Notes: generated from the sequence alone by a model not told the origin. A DNA stretch of 64,000 bases from Linum tenue (GCA_946122785.1 CAMGYJ010000010.1:29739608-29803607); one strand, 5' to 3'; counted from the stretch's first letter, positions 1 to 13,240 are shown. Made by a program: numbers and translations.

Positions 1-2568
1 ATCATGCTTACTCCTGCACATGTTACACCAGGACACCCATCTAATCTTGGGATTACCGTCCTCCGCACCCCACCAAAAACGGGCCACATGCTTATCTAAA
101 AGACGACAAAGAGCCAGGGGAAGACGGAAACATGACATAACATGAAGGGGAAGAGCCAACGCTATGGATTTAATTAATGTTTCCTTAGCAGCCCACGACA
201 ATGTCCTTTGCTTCTACCCCTGAAGCCGCTCTAGGAGTTTTTCCTCTAAATATCTGAATGTAGCTGTTTTGGATCGGGCAACCAACGTTGGAAGTCCCAT
301 ATATTTATCGTGGACCCCACCGCACCAACCCCTAGAATCGTGGCCAAGAACTCTTGATCTGGTGTTGAAATATTCTTGCTAAAGCACACCGCCGACTTCT
401 CCAAATTAACGCGTTGACCACTCAGTTCCTCATATTCATTCAACACCTCAATTAAATTCTCGCACTCCTGCAGAGAACCTCGCAAGAATAAATAAGAATC
501 ATTTGCGAAGAACAGATGCAAGATTCTTGGAGCACGAGGAGCTACTTTCACCCCCTCTAATTTTTTCTCCGTGATCGCCTGTCGGAGGAGGGCTGCAAAC
601 CCCTCCGTGCAGAGTACAAACAAGAGAGGAGAGAGCGGATCCCCCTGGCGAAGGCCCCTAGAGGCAGTGAAATATCCTGAGGGTGTACCATTCATTAGAA
701 CCGAGAAAGAGGAGGATCAAAGCCATTCATGTATCCATCCTTGCCAGACTGAACTAAAACCCATCTTATTCAAAACTGCAAGCAGGAAGGGCCATTCGAC
801 TCTATCATAGGCCTTTTCCATGTCAACCTTCAGAGCCATGTACCCCTTCTTCCCTTGCGTTTTTATTTTCAGGTAGTGCATTAGTTCATGTCCTATAAGG
901 ATGTTATCAATGATCTGTCGATCTCTGATAAAGCCATTCTGGCCTTCCGAAACGATCTGCGGGAGCATGCTAGCCAGCCGTTCAGCCATGATTTTGGTAA
1001 TCACTTTGTAAACAAACTGGCAGAGACTAATCGGACGCAATTGTCTAATTGTTTCCACTGAGTCCACTTTAGGGATCAAAGTGAGTCAGGTTTGGTTAAA
1101 ACTCTGCAACATCCGACTCGAGGTAAAGAAAGAGATTACTGCTTCAACCACCAAAGTGCCCACAATATCCCATAAAGCTTTGAAGAACTTCCCTGTGAAG
1201 CCGTCCGATCCCGGGGCATGTTTCGAACCCATGGAAAAGACCGTACTCCGGACCTCACTAGGCAAAACCTCTGCCGTCAATTGTGCATTCATTTGCGGAG
1301 TAACAATATGGGCAATCGGCAGGTTCGCCACCCTCTCAGTCATATTAGGAACTTGAGTTTCAGAGGTAAACAAGGTCTGGTAAAAATTGGTGGCAATAGA
1401 AGCCTTTCCGGTTTCCTCAGTGACCCAATCACCCTCCTCATTCCGAAGCCCAGAAACAAAATTCCTCTTCCGCCGAGCCCTAGTGACCGTATGGAAGTAG
1501 GAAGAATTTTGATCTCCTTTTTTAACCATTTAACTCTGGATTTTTGCTGCCAGAACACCTCCTCTGCTTCCCACTGGCGGGAGAGCTCCGTCTCCAGAGT
1601 CCTAATCTCATCCCAATCCACCAGGTGGATCGATTTTATCCTATCAATCTCGGCCTGGAGCGTCTTAATATTACGCAGGGAATTAGTTGTGCCCGCCCTA
1701 CTCCAATCATATAGCAGATGACGGAGTTTCTTTAGGCGTTCCCACAGTCGAAACATAGGGGTGCCTTGGACCTCCTCCTGCCGGAAATAGTTGACCATGG
1801 CCCTGACCTCCGGATTATCCGCCCAATGGGCATCAAAACGGAAAAGAGGCCGACTAGTACGAACATATGGTTTATCAGCAAGGAGAAGGGCACGATGGTC
1901 TGATCCCTGGTCGGTGAAGTTTTTGACTAGTGTCTCCGGGTATGTATCCATCCAAGACTGAGAGCAAACCGCTCTATCCAGACGTGCACGAATGCAAGCA
2001 TCGCCCATGCGCTTATTAGTCCAAGTAAACGGATCTCCTTGGTAACCAGGGTCGTGGAGACCCAAATCGTGCACAAATTCATGGAGACTAAAGGCTTGGG
2101 CAGCATTCCACGCCCGCCCTCCATCTTTTTCACTCTCATGCAGAGTAGCATTGAAATCACCTATGACCACTAAGGGTGATTGATATTCGCACAAACGGTT
2201 CGCAATTGGGCCAATTGGGTGGTTCGAACAGCAATATTACAACTAATATAAACAAAGATCACAACATAAGAAAAATATCCTTCTTTAATTTGCGAACAAA
2301 TATAGAAATTTGAATGACAAAGCACCGAAGTGTCAACTCCGGGGGCCCAAGCAACTACTAAACCTCCCGATGCATCGACTGCATCTACAAAAAAACAATG
2401 AGAAAGTGCAAAACCTAGACCCCGCATACGGCAGGACACTACACGCCGGCTCGATCATGTCTCAGAGAAAAACACGAGATCCGGTTTATTGGAATGAACA
2501 AGCCCTAAAGCAGATTGGAAAGTGAGGGACGGCCCAACTCCTCTCACATTCCAGGCGAGAAGCCTCAT
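1..2568 (-). pseudogene. LINE ORF2: endonuclease-reverse transcriptase, inactivated
   Basis: The start codon at 2568 is chosen because it opens the typical LINE ORF2 N-terminus MRLLAWNVRGVG. The endonuclease runs to about 1800 and shows GDFNATL (near 2150) and SDHRALLL (near 1890), both expected catalytic blocks. The RT follows with PGSDGFTGKFFK, RPISLCQFVYKV, QNGFIRDRQIIDN, KVDMEKAYDRVEW and GLRQGDPLSPLLF. The metal-binding motif near 505 reads FAND instead of FADD, so one catalytic Asp is Asn. Other lesions are a TGA after FFSET near 2456, a frameshift near 2190 where the endonuclease changes frame, and frame breaks near 1340-1090, 1080 and 700. In an active element this protein would nick the target and prime reverse transcription. 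The 3' part is off-window. Confidence 0.9.
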
Positions 2569-2636
2569 TTATCCTCTTGGGGCCACTCCAGGCTGGCTTC
2601 CTCCATCTTTTCCAGATCATCAACCGCTTCCACAAA

Positions 2637-4425
2637 CTACTTCTTTGGGATAGGAGGGCTCCCCACCTCCCCCTCCAACTCAGCAAGCACCCGTTTTCGA
2701 TTCTCCATGATAGGGTCCAGCAAATTAGACCCGTATTCATTCAGCTTTGAAATCCCTCCCTTTCCCCCACCATCGTCCTCCCTTGCAATAACTAATCCGG
2801 CTTCAAAAGCCTCCACCACTTGGTGAACACGCCCTTTCACGCTGTGGCAAGTCTTCATAGCATCCTCTGCTGGCGACCAGCGCTTGATCTCAAAGGAGTG
2901 ATGATCCTCAGCTTCCTGATCAGCATCAGAATCAATGTCATGTTGTTGCTCCACATCACCAGGCTCCTCCAACGTATCAACAACATCCTTCTCCTCCAAG
3001 TCAAGCAGATCACCAGGGGGAGAAGAACCCCCATCCATGTTGGATGAATTTCGGTTGCATTCTGCTCCTCCCTTTCGAAGACGCGGGCGAGCCCTGAGTT
3101 CCCTACTAGTATCCTCCTTTGGCCCAGTAGGCACACACAGCTTCATAGAGGGAGTAGACCCACCGCCATTGGCCACCTCCTCCTCTTCCTCCCATTCCTC
3201 CTATAAAATCAGTATGCGTCTCCTTGATTGCTCGAAAGCTTCCGCCATCGGTCCCGCACCCTGCTGGCGTTGAGGAGCCTGCTTGGCACGCCGACCTGGC
3301 TGCTGGCAGCCCTTAGTACCCTGTCGAGGAGGAGGTACACCCTTTCTGGGTGATGCCTTCATATGCCGTTGTCGAACACTTCCATCAATTTTCACCCGGG
3401 GGGACATCTTGAAAACAAACCGCTTAGGACTAGCACGACTCCCAAAAGATTTATTATTTGGGTCCTGAATCCGAGTTTGTGTCTCTCTCTTCTTCTGGGA
3501 ATCCATCTCTCTTGAATGAGGATGAGATGCCACTTGGGCCTGCGGGCGGGCATTAGTACTCGGAAATCTGCTAGCAGCCTTCTCGGCCCCATCCTTGTGC
3601 AACTGGGTATTTCTATTCACCCACACCGTTTTGCTGGTATTACGGAACTGCGGAGAATCGTCCTCCTCCAGATAAATCTTCCTTCCTGGCTTGCGTGTAG
3701 ACATGTGCGGTCCAAAACTTTCCTTGCCAGAAGGGGGGCCAAAGACACAGTCCGGCTTTGAGTGCCCTACCCGCCCACAGTGGTAGCAGAAGGTAGGTAA
3801 AAACTCGTACTTGAGATTCACCCAGAAGCTGCCAATCTCTTCGCTAATCGCCATGAATTGAGATCGCAGAGGCTTGGTGAAATCAATGAGAGCGAGCACT
3901 TTCACGAAGCACTCTTCCGTGTCCTTGGAGACAAAGACATCAGCTTCCAAAACTTGACCAATAATTCCAGCTGCCACTTTCCGACCAAACTGCTTCGTAC
4001 AGCAGTCTTCCTTCACATTCCAGAGTTGAATGCGTAGCCAAATCATCAAAGGTGCTCCTGGAGATAGATGGAGTCCAGTATCGTAAATGGAAAATCCGGT
4101 CATTCACGATCCAGGGCGATCCCTTAAGAATCCACACCCTTGTATCCTCACTAGGCAAGATAATTTCAAATAGGCCAAATTTAGCGGCCGAAACCCGAAG
4201 GTTACCCTTTAGCCGCCAGGTGTCAATCAAACCATCCCTCAACTCCATAGGCGTGAATTTGCTATCGGAAAATACTCTCCCTAAGAGAGTTATGGAGGTA
4301 CGAAACTTGACCTATTGGACTTCATCGAGGGAGAATTCCACTACTTGATCTTCTGCAATTCGCACCATTGGTTGATCCTGACAATAAGGAGGAAGTAAAG
4401 TAAGATTGGAGACTGAATTAGCCAT
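2637..4425 (-). pseudogene. LINE ORF1: DUF4283 / CCHC zinc-knuckle nucleic-acid-binding protein, broken
   Basis: ORF1 most likely starts at the ATG at 4425 (MANSVSNLTLLPPY), which gives about 596 residues to 2637, a usual size for plant LINE ORF1. A TAG at 4312 interrupts it, and the same frame resumes with the DUF4283 pattern (LLGRVFSDSKF, then WILKGSPWIVNDR) to about 4040. The frame then shifts to one carrying EFLPTFCYHCGRVGHSKPDC, a CX2CX4HX4C zinc knuckle near 3770. A TAG near 3201 is followed in the same frame by an acidic tail ending at 2637 with KKRVLAELEGEVGSP-like residues. It would coat element RNA. Two stops and one frameshift make it non-functional. Confidence 0.85.
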
Positions 4426-5727
4426 AAAAGGCTTTGTTGCCACTGCTCCATGCTCGAGCTGCCCCAAAGGGCAATCCACGACCGCCGCGACTAGAGGATC
4501 AGTCTTTGCTGCCACCGCTCCATGCGCGAGCATCCCCAAAGGGCGATCCACGACCAAGTCGACCCAAGGATCATTCAACAAACATGGTGGCAGCCGAGAG
4601 CCTCCTTGCACACTCGGCTCGGCCAAGGGCTCTGGCATCGGCTGGCCAAGCCGGGGAGCAGTGGGCATCGGTGGCAAACAATAACCTGGAATAATGGAAG
4701 TCAGGTAAGAAGAACCGAGGGAAAGAATCCATTTACCTGATCGGGGGATCGACGCTGCACGCAAAAATTGGGAGGGATTTGCTCGTCTCTCGTTGCCCAC
4801 AATCACCAGCCATTGAGAGGATGTTCGTGAAGGGTTAAGGATAGGAGGAACCAATTTATAGAACAGAGGCACCGAGTTTCCCAACAGCAGACGACTCCCC
4901 CGATTCTTTACGTTTCTCAGAGTTCGAATTGGAGAAGTAGTGCCAATCCACCCAAATGACCGCTGATTGCCGAATCTGGGGAAGCTAATTCGAATCCCGC
5001 CCAACCAGGCGAGAATATCGGCATCAAATCCCTTCGGGCCGACCCCGCGCAGGCGCGTCTCCAGCAACTCGCGGTTGACGGCAGCGCCACCAGACTTGAC
5101 GATTAGGTCGCCGTCGGTGGCATTGGAGGTGAAAAAATCCAACCGTGTGCGCACCCATCCATCCTCTGGCACCAGGCAGACACACCCATCCTCGAGGGGA
5201 TTTTTTTGATTGTCAAAATCGCAATTAGCATCCAGCTTCCTAAGAAGCTCTGCTTGCCACCTAAAACAGGGTACCCCATTCCCTGCGTTCGGTTGATCCG
5301 GCGGCACATGAGGAGTCCCAACCCCTAAGGGCTTCGATTGATTTGAACAACTCTTCTGGTTAAGGGTCTCAATTAAGTGAAGGGAGGTCTGATTTTTGCC
5401 CCCCTCCACCAAGACCAAATCTGAATTCTCATCATCAAATTTAGACGAGGGCGGAAGTCGAAACCTCCATTCACCCAGCATTTTCCTTTTACACCTTTTC
5501 ACTGGGTGCTCGTCCTCCAGTAAAATCATTGCAAACGTCCTCTGATACGTTCGCTTTCTTCGGCGGATCCCTTCACCGCTACGCTGAGCAAATCCCCGAA
5601 AGGAAATTTTTGGATATCGGGTCGCAGGCTTAGGGGTACTCCCTTCAGAGATGAGATGGTTCACCCACAATCCCGATTGAAGGAGACGGTCACGAGCTGA
5701 CGAATACGCACTATCCTTTTCTTGCAC
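4426..5727 (-). other. Long open frame upstream of LINE ORF1 (5' region of the LINE)
   Basis: From 5727 to 4426 the minus strand has no stop for about 434 codons, in frame with ORF1. I do not recognise a domain. It contains an imperfect internal duplication at about 4434-4585, in which the block (D)P-V-VVD-PLG-L-HGAVA-K occurs twice. Plant LINE ORF1 proteins normally start close to DUF4283, so this is either an open 5' UTR or an N-terminal extension. A conserved frame in sister copies would tell them apart. Confidence 0.5.
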
Positions 5728-5899
5728 CTAATTCTGCAAACTCGCTAAGAAGCAGGCGACGACGGCCTTCGCCAGCCACCGTCCGAGAAGGGAGCAGAAA
5801 AAGAGGAGAGAGGAGAGAGCTCTTTTCCTCATAATTTTTTTTTTCAATAGATCTTGAGGAGGTATCGTTGGTGTTAAGTGCTAACTGCTTAGTCCACAA

Positions 5900-7160
5900 T
5901 TTTGATTAACTAAGTAGTTGGGGGCATTTGTTTATATCAAAATTCACTTTGTACCACATCGATTAAATACAAAGGATTAAATAGTTTTATAAGGCCAACT
6001 TAATTATAATATTTAAAATCAATTAAATAGGCCACATGGATAGGGGTTTTGGGCCCATAACCCCATGCCACAATGCGCCACTTTTGCCATCTATTCCAAG
6101 ATTTGGCTAAGTGTTTGGATCGCCCCCATGACGTGCTGAGGGTGATCGACATACTGCAATCCAATGATGCGGTGAGGGGGGTGGTCAACGTACTGTCGCC
6201 CATATGATATGTCGAGTGGGGTTATCACCAGACTTCCACCATGGTATGACCAGAGGGTGGTCAACACCATACGACCCCCATGGGGTGCAATATCATGGAG
6301 TGAATTATGGCTAAGTATGGAGAATAATGACTTGTTGGAGCCTCACGTGGTGTGGTGAGAGCGGGTCATCAACATACCGCCACCCCTATGATGTGGTGAG
6401 GAAATGGTAACCAACATACCACCCCATGGTATGATCAAGGGTGGGGATCAACATACACCCCGATGAGATAGTCAGTGGGGCCATCAACATAAGATCCCCA
6501 TGAGGTGGTAGGGATGACCATCAATATACGCCCGCCCCCCCCCCCCCATGGTATGGTTGAAGGGGGTCATCAAGCCTCCCATGAGGTGGTGGTTAGGGGG
6601 TGAGGGTAATCAGCTCAGCACACCCCCTAGGGTGACGAGGAGGGTGGTATTGTGGAGTGATGTGATCACGAGGGTCGTCACCATACCCCTTAGTGTGGTG
6701 AGATGGAAATTTGGCTAAGTATGGAAGATGATGAATACATACCCTCACTGCAATACCATGAGGTGGTCGACATGCTCCCCTCTAGTACAACAGATGACGT
6801 GAGCTCGGTTAAAGGAGGATGGATGGTCGAATTTGGCGAAGACGAGGAGGCCCCATGGTGTGATCATCATACCCCTTGGTGTGGTGGGATGGAAATTTGG
6901 CTAAGTATGGAAGATGATGAGTACATACCCTCACTGTCATACCATGAGGTGGTCGACTTACTACCCTCTAGTACAACAATGTGGTATAAATTTTGGTTAA
7001 GTATGAAAGTGGTATGGATGATGGCTCAACACTCTCTTAGTGTGAGTAGGGGAGGTACCCCTTGGTGTGCTAGAGAGGGGGGATTGAAATTACCCCCTTG
7101 GTTGACAGGGGGGGGGAGTCAAGTGGAAATTAGTCACCCCTTCATGTCTTTGTCATTTTC
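5900..7160. repeat. Degenerate minisatellite / satellite-like tract
   Basis: Irregular tandem units of roughly 35-60 bp repeat the words ATCAACATAC and CCCATGAGGTGGT, with G- and C-runs between them (seen near 6240, 6367, 6411, 6448, 6484, 6512 and 6568). A larger duplication sits at about 6702-6800 and 6888-6985, 186 bp apart, where GATGGAAATTTGGCTAAG recurs with its downstream sequence. The 154-codon open stretch at 6703-7167 is built from this repeat and is not called as a gene. No known satellite family was recognised. Confidence 0.7.
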
Positions 7161-7640
7161 TCTATAGACAAGCAAAGCTACGAAGGAGATACCAAGAGCG
7201 GGGAGTGAAGTCTCAAGAGGAAGGCACTATCGTTGTCAAGGCATCAATAGAGTCGTTCAAGAGAGTAACCATCAATCCAAATCAGCATAACAATTTTTGA
7301 AAGCAGTTACTTCTTGTGGCTATAAATAAGATGTGAAGAAGGAGGGGTTTGACAAAATCACACCAGACAATCTATTGTCAAACTTTATATTTATATTTAC
7401 ATTTTCCTCTGCAAATGTAGTCATAGCCATATTTGTAGTTTCGAAGCTCTCACTGAACCTTCATAGGAGTAGAGTTAATGTAATTTAGATTTGTTTCGTA
7501 GATCATCAAGAACATCGAACACCCTTGTTTGAACTTTGTTCAAAGAGGTATGGATCGTATTTGTTCAATCGTTTGTTAAGAAATCAAAGGTGCAATTCCA
7601 ATTCTGTTCCATCTAGTCTTTCTCGCCAGAAAAACAAGTA
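7161..7640. other. Possible LTR-like remnant, no gene
   Basis: This has the composition of a plant LTR end: a TATA-like CTATAAATAAG near 7320, a T-rich leader, then sequence resembling an untranslated region. No second copy, TG/CA boundary or primer-binding site was found, so the class is uncertain. Confidence 0.25.
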
Positions 7641-10361
7641 TCATCAGTATTCTTGTTTCCCATAATATATGTTATCTATATTCTTGTTTAAAGATTACGA
7701 AGCTAAATGACTAAGCACAGAAAAATTCAATATATCCACATGTCAACTTGAATTTCACATGTCATGAATATATAAAGATTAATGAGAAAATCATAAACTC
7801 TACTAAATTTATTGAAAAATCTAATTATGCCTTAAAACAATATGAATCATGACTCAGTGACTTAATCAAGATCATGCAAATTTCGAGGTCTATACCAGAA
7901 GAACTGATGAATTGAAATTTATGGCTGATGAATTGAAAATTTGTCACATTCTCTTAAAAATATTTCATTCTTTTATTTACTTTTTATATTACTACGACAA
8001 TTATGTTTGATAAATATGTTAAACTTCTTTCCCTCAGCTCTCTTCTGGGCTCTATACTTTCAACAAACATGTTGTTAAAAGCCCATACTACAAGCCCCAG
8101 ATCCATGAGCTTATCTGGTTTCATTTGGGCTTAACCTTAGGCCAATTGCGGAAAGGAAAGGATGGCCTTCCGTCCGTGCGTCAGGAAAGAAAAAAGGTAA
8201 AAACGAGACTCAATCAATATTCGAACTCTTCGAAATAGCTATCTACATGCGAATATGAAGTACTGAGTAGCTAAAACTCTACTTGAGTTAGTACAATCTT
8301 TTGCGCTATCGATTCCAAATTCAATACATGATTATCTTATTATAATTTATTCATACTAATTGTGCAGTAGGAGACATCTTATCAAAATCTTAAAGAAAGA
8401 CTCTTTGATTGATCGCTTTCATGATGTAATCAATTATACCAAAATAGAAGTGATCAAATTTATAAGATGCACTCAAAGTTTGCTATAATTATTGAGGTTC
8501 AGCAGCACGTTAGGCGTACGGCGGTCATTGGGCATTTGTCTATCTCCTAGCTCGCCTAGACATGCTTAGACATTATAATAAAAATAGCAATTTTAATAAT
8601 AATGAATAAAATAACGGTTCTGAAGCATTTTCATACTTTAGTTCAAATGATTTAACAACAAACGAAATAACTCTCAAGTTAATAAATTATTTTCTTTTAC
8701 CAAATGATATAATTAATACATGCGTGAGCTAAAATAGCTAATTATAAGCACTTCAAATTTAAGTTAAAACTCTATATGATGCAATTGTTTCACGAAATGG
8801 GTTTTATAATAGAGTGGTTCTATCAAGAGAGGTCTCTAAGAAACATGGCTTACTTTATTATTTCTTAGGTGGATATAATATCTATCTTTATCGTTACTTT
8901 TCCATTAGATTCAATTTAGTATACATTTTCATTTAGATAGATTTTGGGATTATGTTCTGGGATGTAATATATCATTATATATGATGGTGTATGATATTAA
9001 TTCCTCTTATTTTAGGTTCAAATTGATGGATTTCCCCCTTTGCCGTTCCCTTTTATTGGTTAATAATTTTTATGATATTTTTCACTTTGAAATATCGTGA
9101 GCGGAATCTATACACAACAATTTATTTTTTTCCGCTTCCTCTTCTCTTGGTTAGATATTGTTCTATTCAGCACATAAATTTTTAATGATGTAAAATTTAT
9201 GAAACCAAGATGCATATTAATAAACAATGTAAGGTCTCATCTTCCCTCTTAAGCACTACATATCATTGTTTACTTACCATTAAATCAAAGTCTTTCTAAC
9301 TTGAGTAAGAGCTACAATGACTTTTATTAACTTTCACTACTCATATATCACAAGTGTTCAAATCATTATCAAGTGTTCATACAATGATTTTTATTGTTGT
9401 TGATTTCCCCCAAAATGTTAGGTATGTTGCTTTTAGTTTTTGCCTTCTTTTCGCTTTTATTTAGCTTTTTATGTGTTGCTCTATTAGGTGAACTTGCCAG
9501 CTGGACATCTGCATGCTGTGTTTCATTATATCATTGAATACACTAAAGTCAATGGAACCATGACTGTGTCAGTTAGTTTGTTTCTTTTTAAGGACACTCT
9601 AAACATATACTTTGTTTCATTATATCATTGAATACACGAAAGTTAATGGAAAAGGCAAAAAAAAAATTATCGTATACTGAAGATTGATTATGTATATGTG
9701 ACGTAAAACAACTCTTATCGTTGTTCTTCTCATACATTTTTATATAGATATGACTTTGTTTGAAAATATGTATTTATGTTAGTGTAGTTGGACGTTGTTT
9801 GTCCTTTTTTAAACTTCATTAGTCAAATACATTAAATACTTTCCTATATTATTCATGAAGAACTTACCAAATTAAATAGTTACTTCAATCCTCACTAACA
9901 TGAACCATAAGAAAATATATACCTCAATGTTTACTACAAATACACATGAAAACCAAACTCTCCCGGCCAAGACGTCGGGCCCTAATCTAGTAGTATTATA
10001 ATATTTATTCAAGGTTTTATAAATTATTTGAAATGGTTGATTTTATATGACATTATGGTGACATCAAAATTATTTTTAATTTGCAAAACTAACTTTTTAT
10101 GAGTGACTGTATATAATATTTTAATGATTAAAACACTGACGAATAATCATTCATGACTTGCCTATTTAATAACTTAGTTATAACAAGATTTTGGATCATT
10201 TAGTAGCTACTATGACCCTCTCATCAGTTGTTCGGGTTTTTATTGACTGTCACGTTTGGTCGTTAAATATCAAGTATATCTATTTATGACCAAATCCACT
10301 ATAATACCTCCTTCTACATCATGGGACCATACCACAATAACCTCAATCCCAACTGGTCAAC
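7641..10361. other. AT-rich intergenic sequence, no gene seen
   Basis: No coding region or complete element was found. A short direct duplication occurs at about 9519-9562 and 9611-9654 (shared core TTTCATTATATCATTGAATA), 92 bp apart. The piece near 8500-8580 is GC-richer than its surroundings and may be a small repeat remnant. Confidence 0.5.
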
Positions 10362-10825
10362 GGACTTTTTCCAGAATTACCACTAAAAACAAGAAAAAAA
10401 AATTCCAAAAATATCACCCATTTCGAAATTTCCCAAAAATACCACCAAGGCGCGACCAAATTACGGCGATTTGCGGCTTGCAATCTCGAAAAGTTATGCG
10501 GAATCAAAAAAAATTTGCTACGATCGGATACTCGAGCACAAAGATACGTTCGTTTGAAATTTACACCTAGGTTAGGAATAATCGAAAAAAATAGGACCAA
10601 AATGTTGGGTAGTGCAGCGGTTTTGAACCAAACCGTTCCTACCTGTTGCGGTCAACAAAACCGCCCCCAACCCAAGCGGTTTTGGTCGAAATCCGCGCCC
10701 CACCCAGCGGTTTTCGTGTAAACTGCAGGATGGGGTGACGAAATGATGGTATTTTTGGAATTTTTTCGGGAATGGATGGTATTTTTGGAATTCGTTTTTA
10801 GTGGTATTTCTGAAAATTTTCCCTT
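10362..10825. mobile_element. Non-autonomous foldback/TIR element (MITE-like, about 464 bp)
   Basis: The two ends are inverted copies over about 80 bp. The left end reads TTACCACTAAAAAC followed by TTCCAAAAATATCACCC. The right end reads GGTATTTTTGGAATT followed by GTTTTTAGTGGTATTTC. GTCAAC flanks both sides (10356-10361 and 10826-10831) as a candidate target duplication. The middle is GC-richer with repeats of GCGGTTTTGGTCGAAA-like words. No transposase is present. Long TIRs suggest a Mutator-like relative, but class is uncertain. Confidence 0.6.
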
Positions 10826-10831
10826 GTCAAC

Positions 10832-12436
10832 ATAAGATCATATATATACCATCTCCCTAAAAAAGAAATAATGGAAAAAAATACCTCTGACATTATGTCT
10901 TCCACCCTTGTTCAAACTAGTAAAAGCCCTTTCGCATCTCTAGTACTCTTATTTCCCAAATTCATCATAATCTTCTTTGATGATATTCTTGTATAGCCCT
11001 TTTGAAGCCAGTCACATACAGATAAAACACTTATCTCTTACTCTAGCCATCTTTTGACAACACACCTTGTTTTTCAAACCTAACTGTTCTTTTCATCTTT
11101 TGAACAACTCAAGTTGGGTACCTAGATGTTCAGGTGTTGGTGCAGCCAACATTACCCTTGGTGAATGAGGTTGTCACGTTTAAATATGGAATCAAGTATC
11201 ATAAGGGTTTTTTCCCATGACAACAAAGAAGCTACACAAGTTCTGGTTTAGTGGACCATCAATTAGAAGAAGATGATACTTGGGAATTCTTGAATGAGCA
11301 CAAGTTGATGTTTCCATATTTTCATACTTGAGGACAATTCTCTGCTTAAGGAGTGAGACATGTATTGAATTGGATTGAAGTGCATAAAATAAAAAGGATA
11401 ATGTCTATTTTTTATTTAAACTTTTTTCAAATTCTTTTATATTGTCCAAATTTATCGAAATACTAAAAATTAACCAAATGTTAACTTCAAATGAGCAATA
11501 TTGTTAGTAATATTGACTTGGCAACATGATACTCACTTGGAAGAAACTCATGAAGGTCAACATTCCGAAATTTTAGTATTTTAACTAAGAAAAGAGTTAC
11601 AAAATTATTAACAATAATGTGAAAATGGCTAATATTTTGATACATTATGAAAGATTTGGATAATTAATAGAATTTTAATAGGTTTGGATGATATAAAAAA
11701 ATCTGAAAAAGGTTTGGATAAAAGGTAAACATTATCCAAATAAAAAAATATAGGTATTCAATTAAAAGGTGTAAAACGGATGTTGGAATTCTAGCATCCC
11801 AAAATCAAGCCATTGGCCCCTCTCTAGCCAAATAAAATATAAAAAATACTAACCTTAGAATCAAGTAAACCAAAAAATGACATATATCTACATATTTTAG
11901 TAACTTTATAATAACAAATTTCTTATAGTACAATGCCACTTATAATCATCTGAGTTGTGTTGGTATCTAGAGTTGAAAATTTTCGCATCAACAAAACAAA
12001 AATTTCTCACAATATTTTCAACGTAAGTGTGTAGGTCGCCATACCATGCTCTCACTTGGATCTACCCCTGCTCCTTTAGATTGTCTTTGTTGTTCATAGG
12101 CTCCGGAGAGAGATGAGAACTTGTTTGTCGATGAGGAGAAGACGAGACAGAGTTTTGTGATTGATTTATGATATAAATAACACTACTGCACAAAATGATA
12201 TGATAGTGCGGTGTTTGTGAAACCTTACATATCACTTGTTATTCACTACTGTCCGTACAACCTTCGATATGATTGTACTATCATTGTCTAGTTGGTGATG
12301 TATGTTGAATTGGGCCGGTGCTGGATTCTTTGGGCTTGCTAGTGTGACTTGACATATTGAATTGTGGGTTGATTTGTTGGTGAGTGGGCTTTAAGCTTTT
12401 CCGTACTCCCATATTTGTACACTATTCAACTAGGTG
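10832..12436. other. AT-rich intergenic sequence, no gene seen
   Basis: No coding frame, TIR pair or LTR was recognised. CACTACTGCACAAAA near 12182 resembles a CACTA terminus, but no partner end was found. Confidence 0.45.
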
Positions 12437-13240
12437 TTCTTAAGATTCAATTTTTGTCCCCCCAAATTTGGTAATTGCAAGTTTGGTCATTGGGTTTACT
12501 AAAAAAATTATGTTTGGTCACTAAATCACAGGATCGGACCCATGTGTTAGGGAGATGTGTCAAGCGACACACATCGGCCCGAATATTGTGTGAGAGACCA
12601 TGTTTTGTCGGTATAATTTTTTGGAATTTAGGACTTTCGATACACCTTCAATAATTGTAATCGACACACCTTCAATACACTATGATGAAATTAGTGTCAT
12701 AAAGTTCCCAAAATACGTAAATATATATTATTTATTTTAAGTTTTAGTTAACTTATGACAAATTTGGGGTTCTTTCCATTGCTTAAGCATTTAGACCCAA
12801 TGATTTATTGCTCTTAGGCCTTAGGCAGGGGTAATCGTAAGGAAGTTTTATCCTTTTTCTCTCTACCAGAATAAGTTTCGTTTCTTATTGATCTTTGTAG
12901 CTTTCACATAGTTGTCCACCTAGTGACAAAAAATGTTCTTTCATCAGGAGTCCGGTTGCATATGGACTACCGTTCTTTATTATTGTCTATCTTACAAAAA
13001 AAACTAGCGTTCCCTTTACCTCTTTCAATCCCACTTCTCGTTGTGTTTCACAGTAAAATATAATTAAAATTTATTATTTTATTTAATTTTATCGACTGAC
13101 ACACCTTTACGAGTATCCTGGGTCCGCCACAGCTTAGTCACTAACATTAGTTCAATAGTTCAAGGTTGGTCACTCTCTGTTAGTCTCCGTTAATTTTAGC
13201 TTACATGGGAGTCAACGCTCATAGTTGACCGCTAAATATG
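12437..13240 (+). repeat. Left inverted-repeat arm, split by a small insertion
   Basis: Two segments are inverted copies of the right arm at 18209-18390. Segment 12455-12530 (GCAAGTTTGGTCATTGGG) matches 18300-18375, and 13131-13240 (GTCTCCGTTAATTTTAGC) matches 18209-18295. Between them, 12531-13130 is extra sequence whose ends read GGATCGGACCCA and TGGGTCCGCC, so it looks like a separate small insertion with short inverted ends. The arms resemble long Mutator-like TIRs. Confidence 0.6.

Larger units (their letters stand above)
1..5899 (-). mobile_element. L1-type plant LINE, degenerate, truncated by the left window edge
   Basis: A minus-strand non-LTR retrotransposon. Reading right to left there is a putative 5' region (5899-4426), an ORF1 with a DUF4283-like segment and a CCHC zinc knuckle, then an ORF2 with an apurinic-type endonuclease and reverse transcriptase. 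At the left edge the frame still reads the conserved C-terminal FWWG...KIRW...LC-like block (seen as FWWGAEDGNPKIRWVSW), so the RNase H/zf-RVT end and poly(A) lie outside the window. No LTRs are present. The copy is dead: there are several stops and frameshifts, and the RT catalytic motif is changed. Confidence 0.9.

Noticed and set aside
6703..7167. 154-codon plus-strand frame
   Set aside because: It is built from the local minisatellite duplication (MEIWLSMEDDEYIPSL twice) and has no recognisable domain or start context.
10256..10721. Short frames of 68-104 codons on both strands
   Set aside because: They lie within the TIR/foldback element and show no protein features.
12182..12300. CACTA transposon terminus
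   Set aside because: A single CACTACTGCACAAAA start without a partner inverted end or 3-bp duplication.
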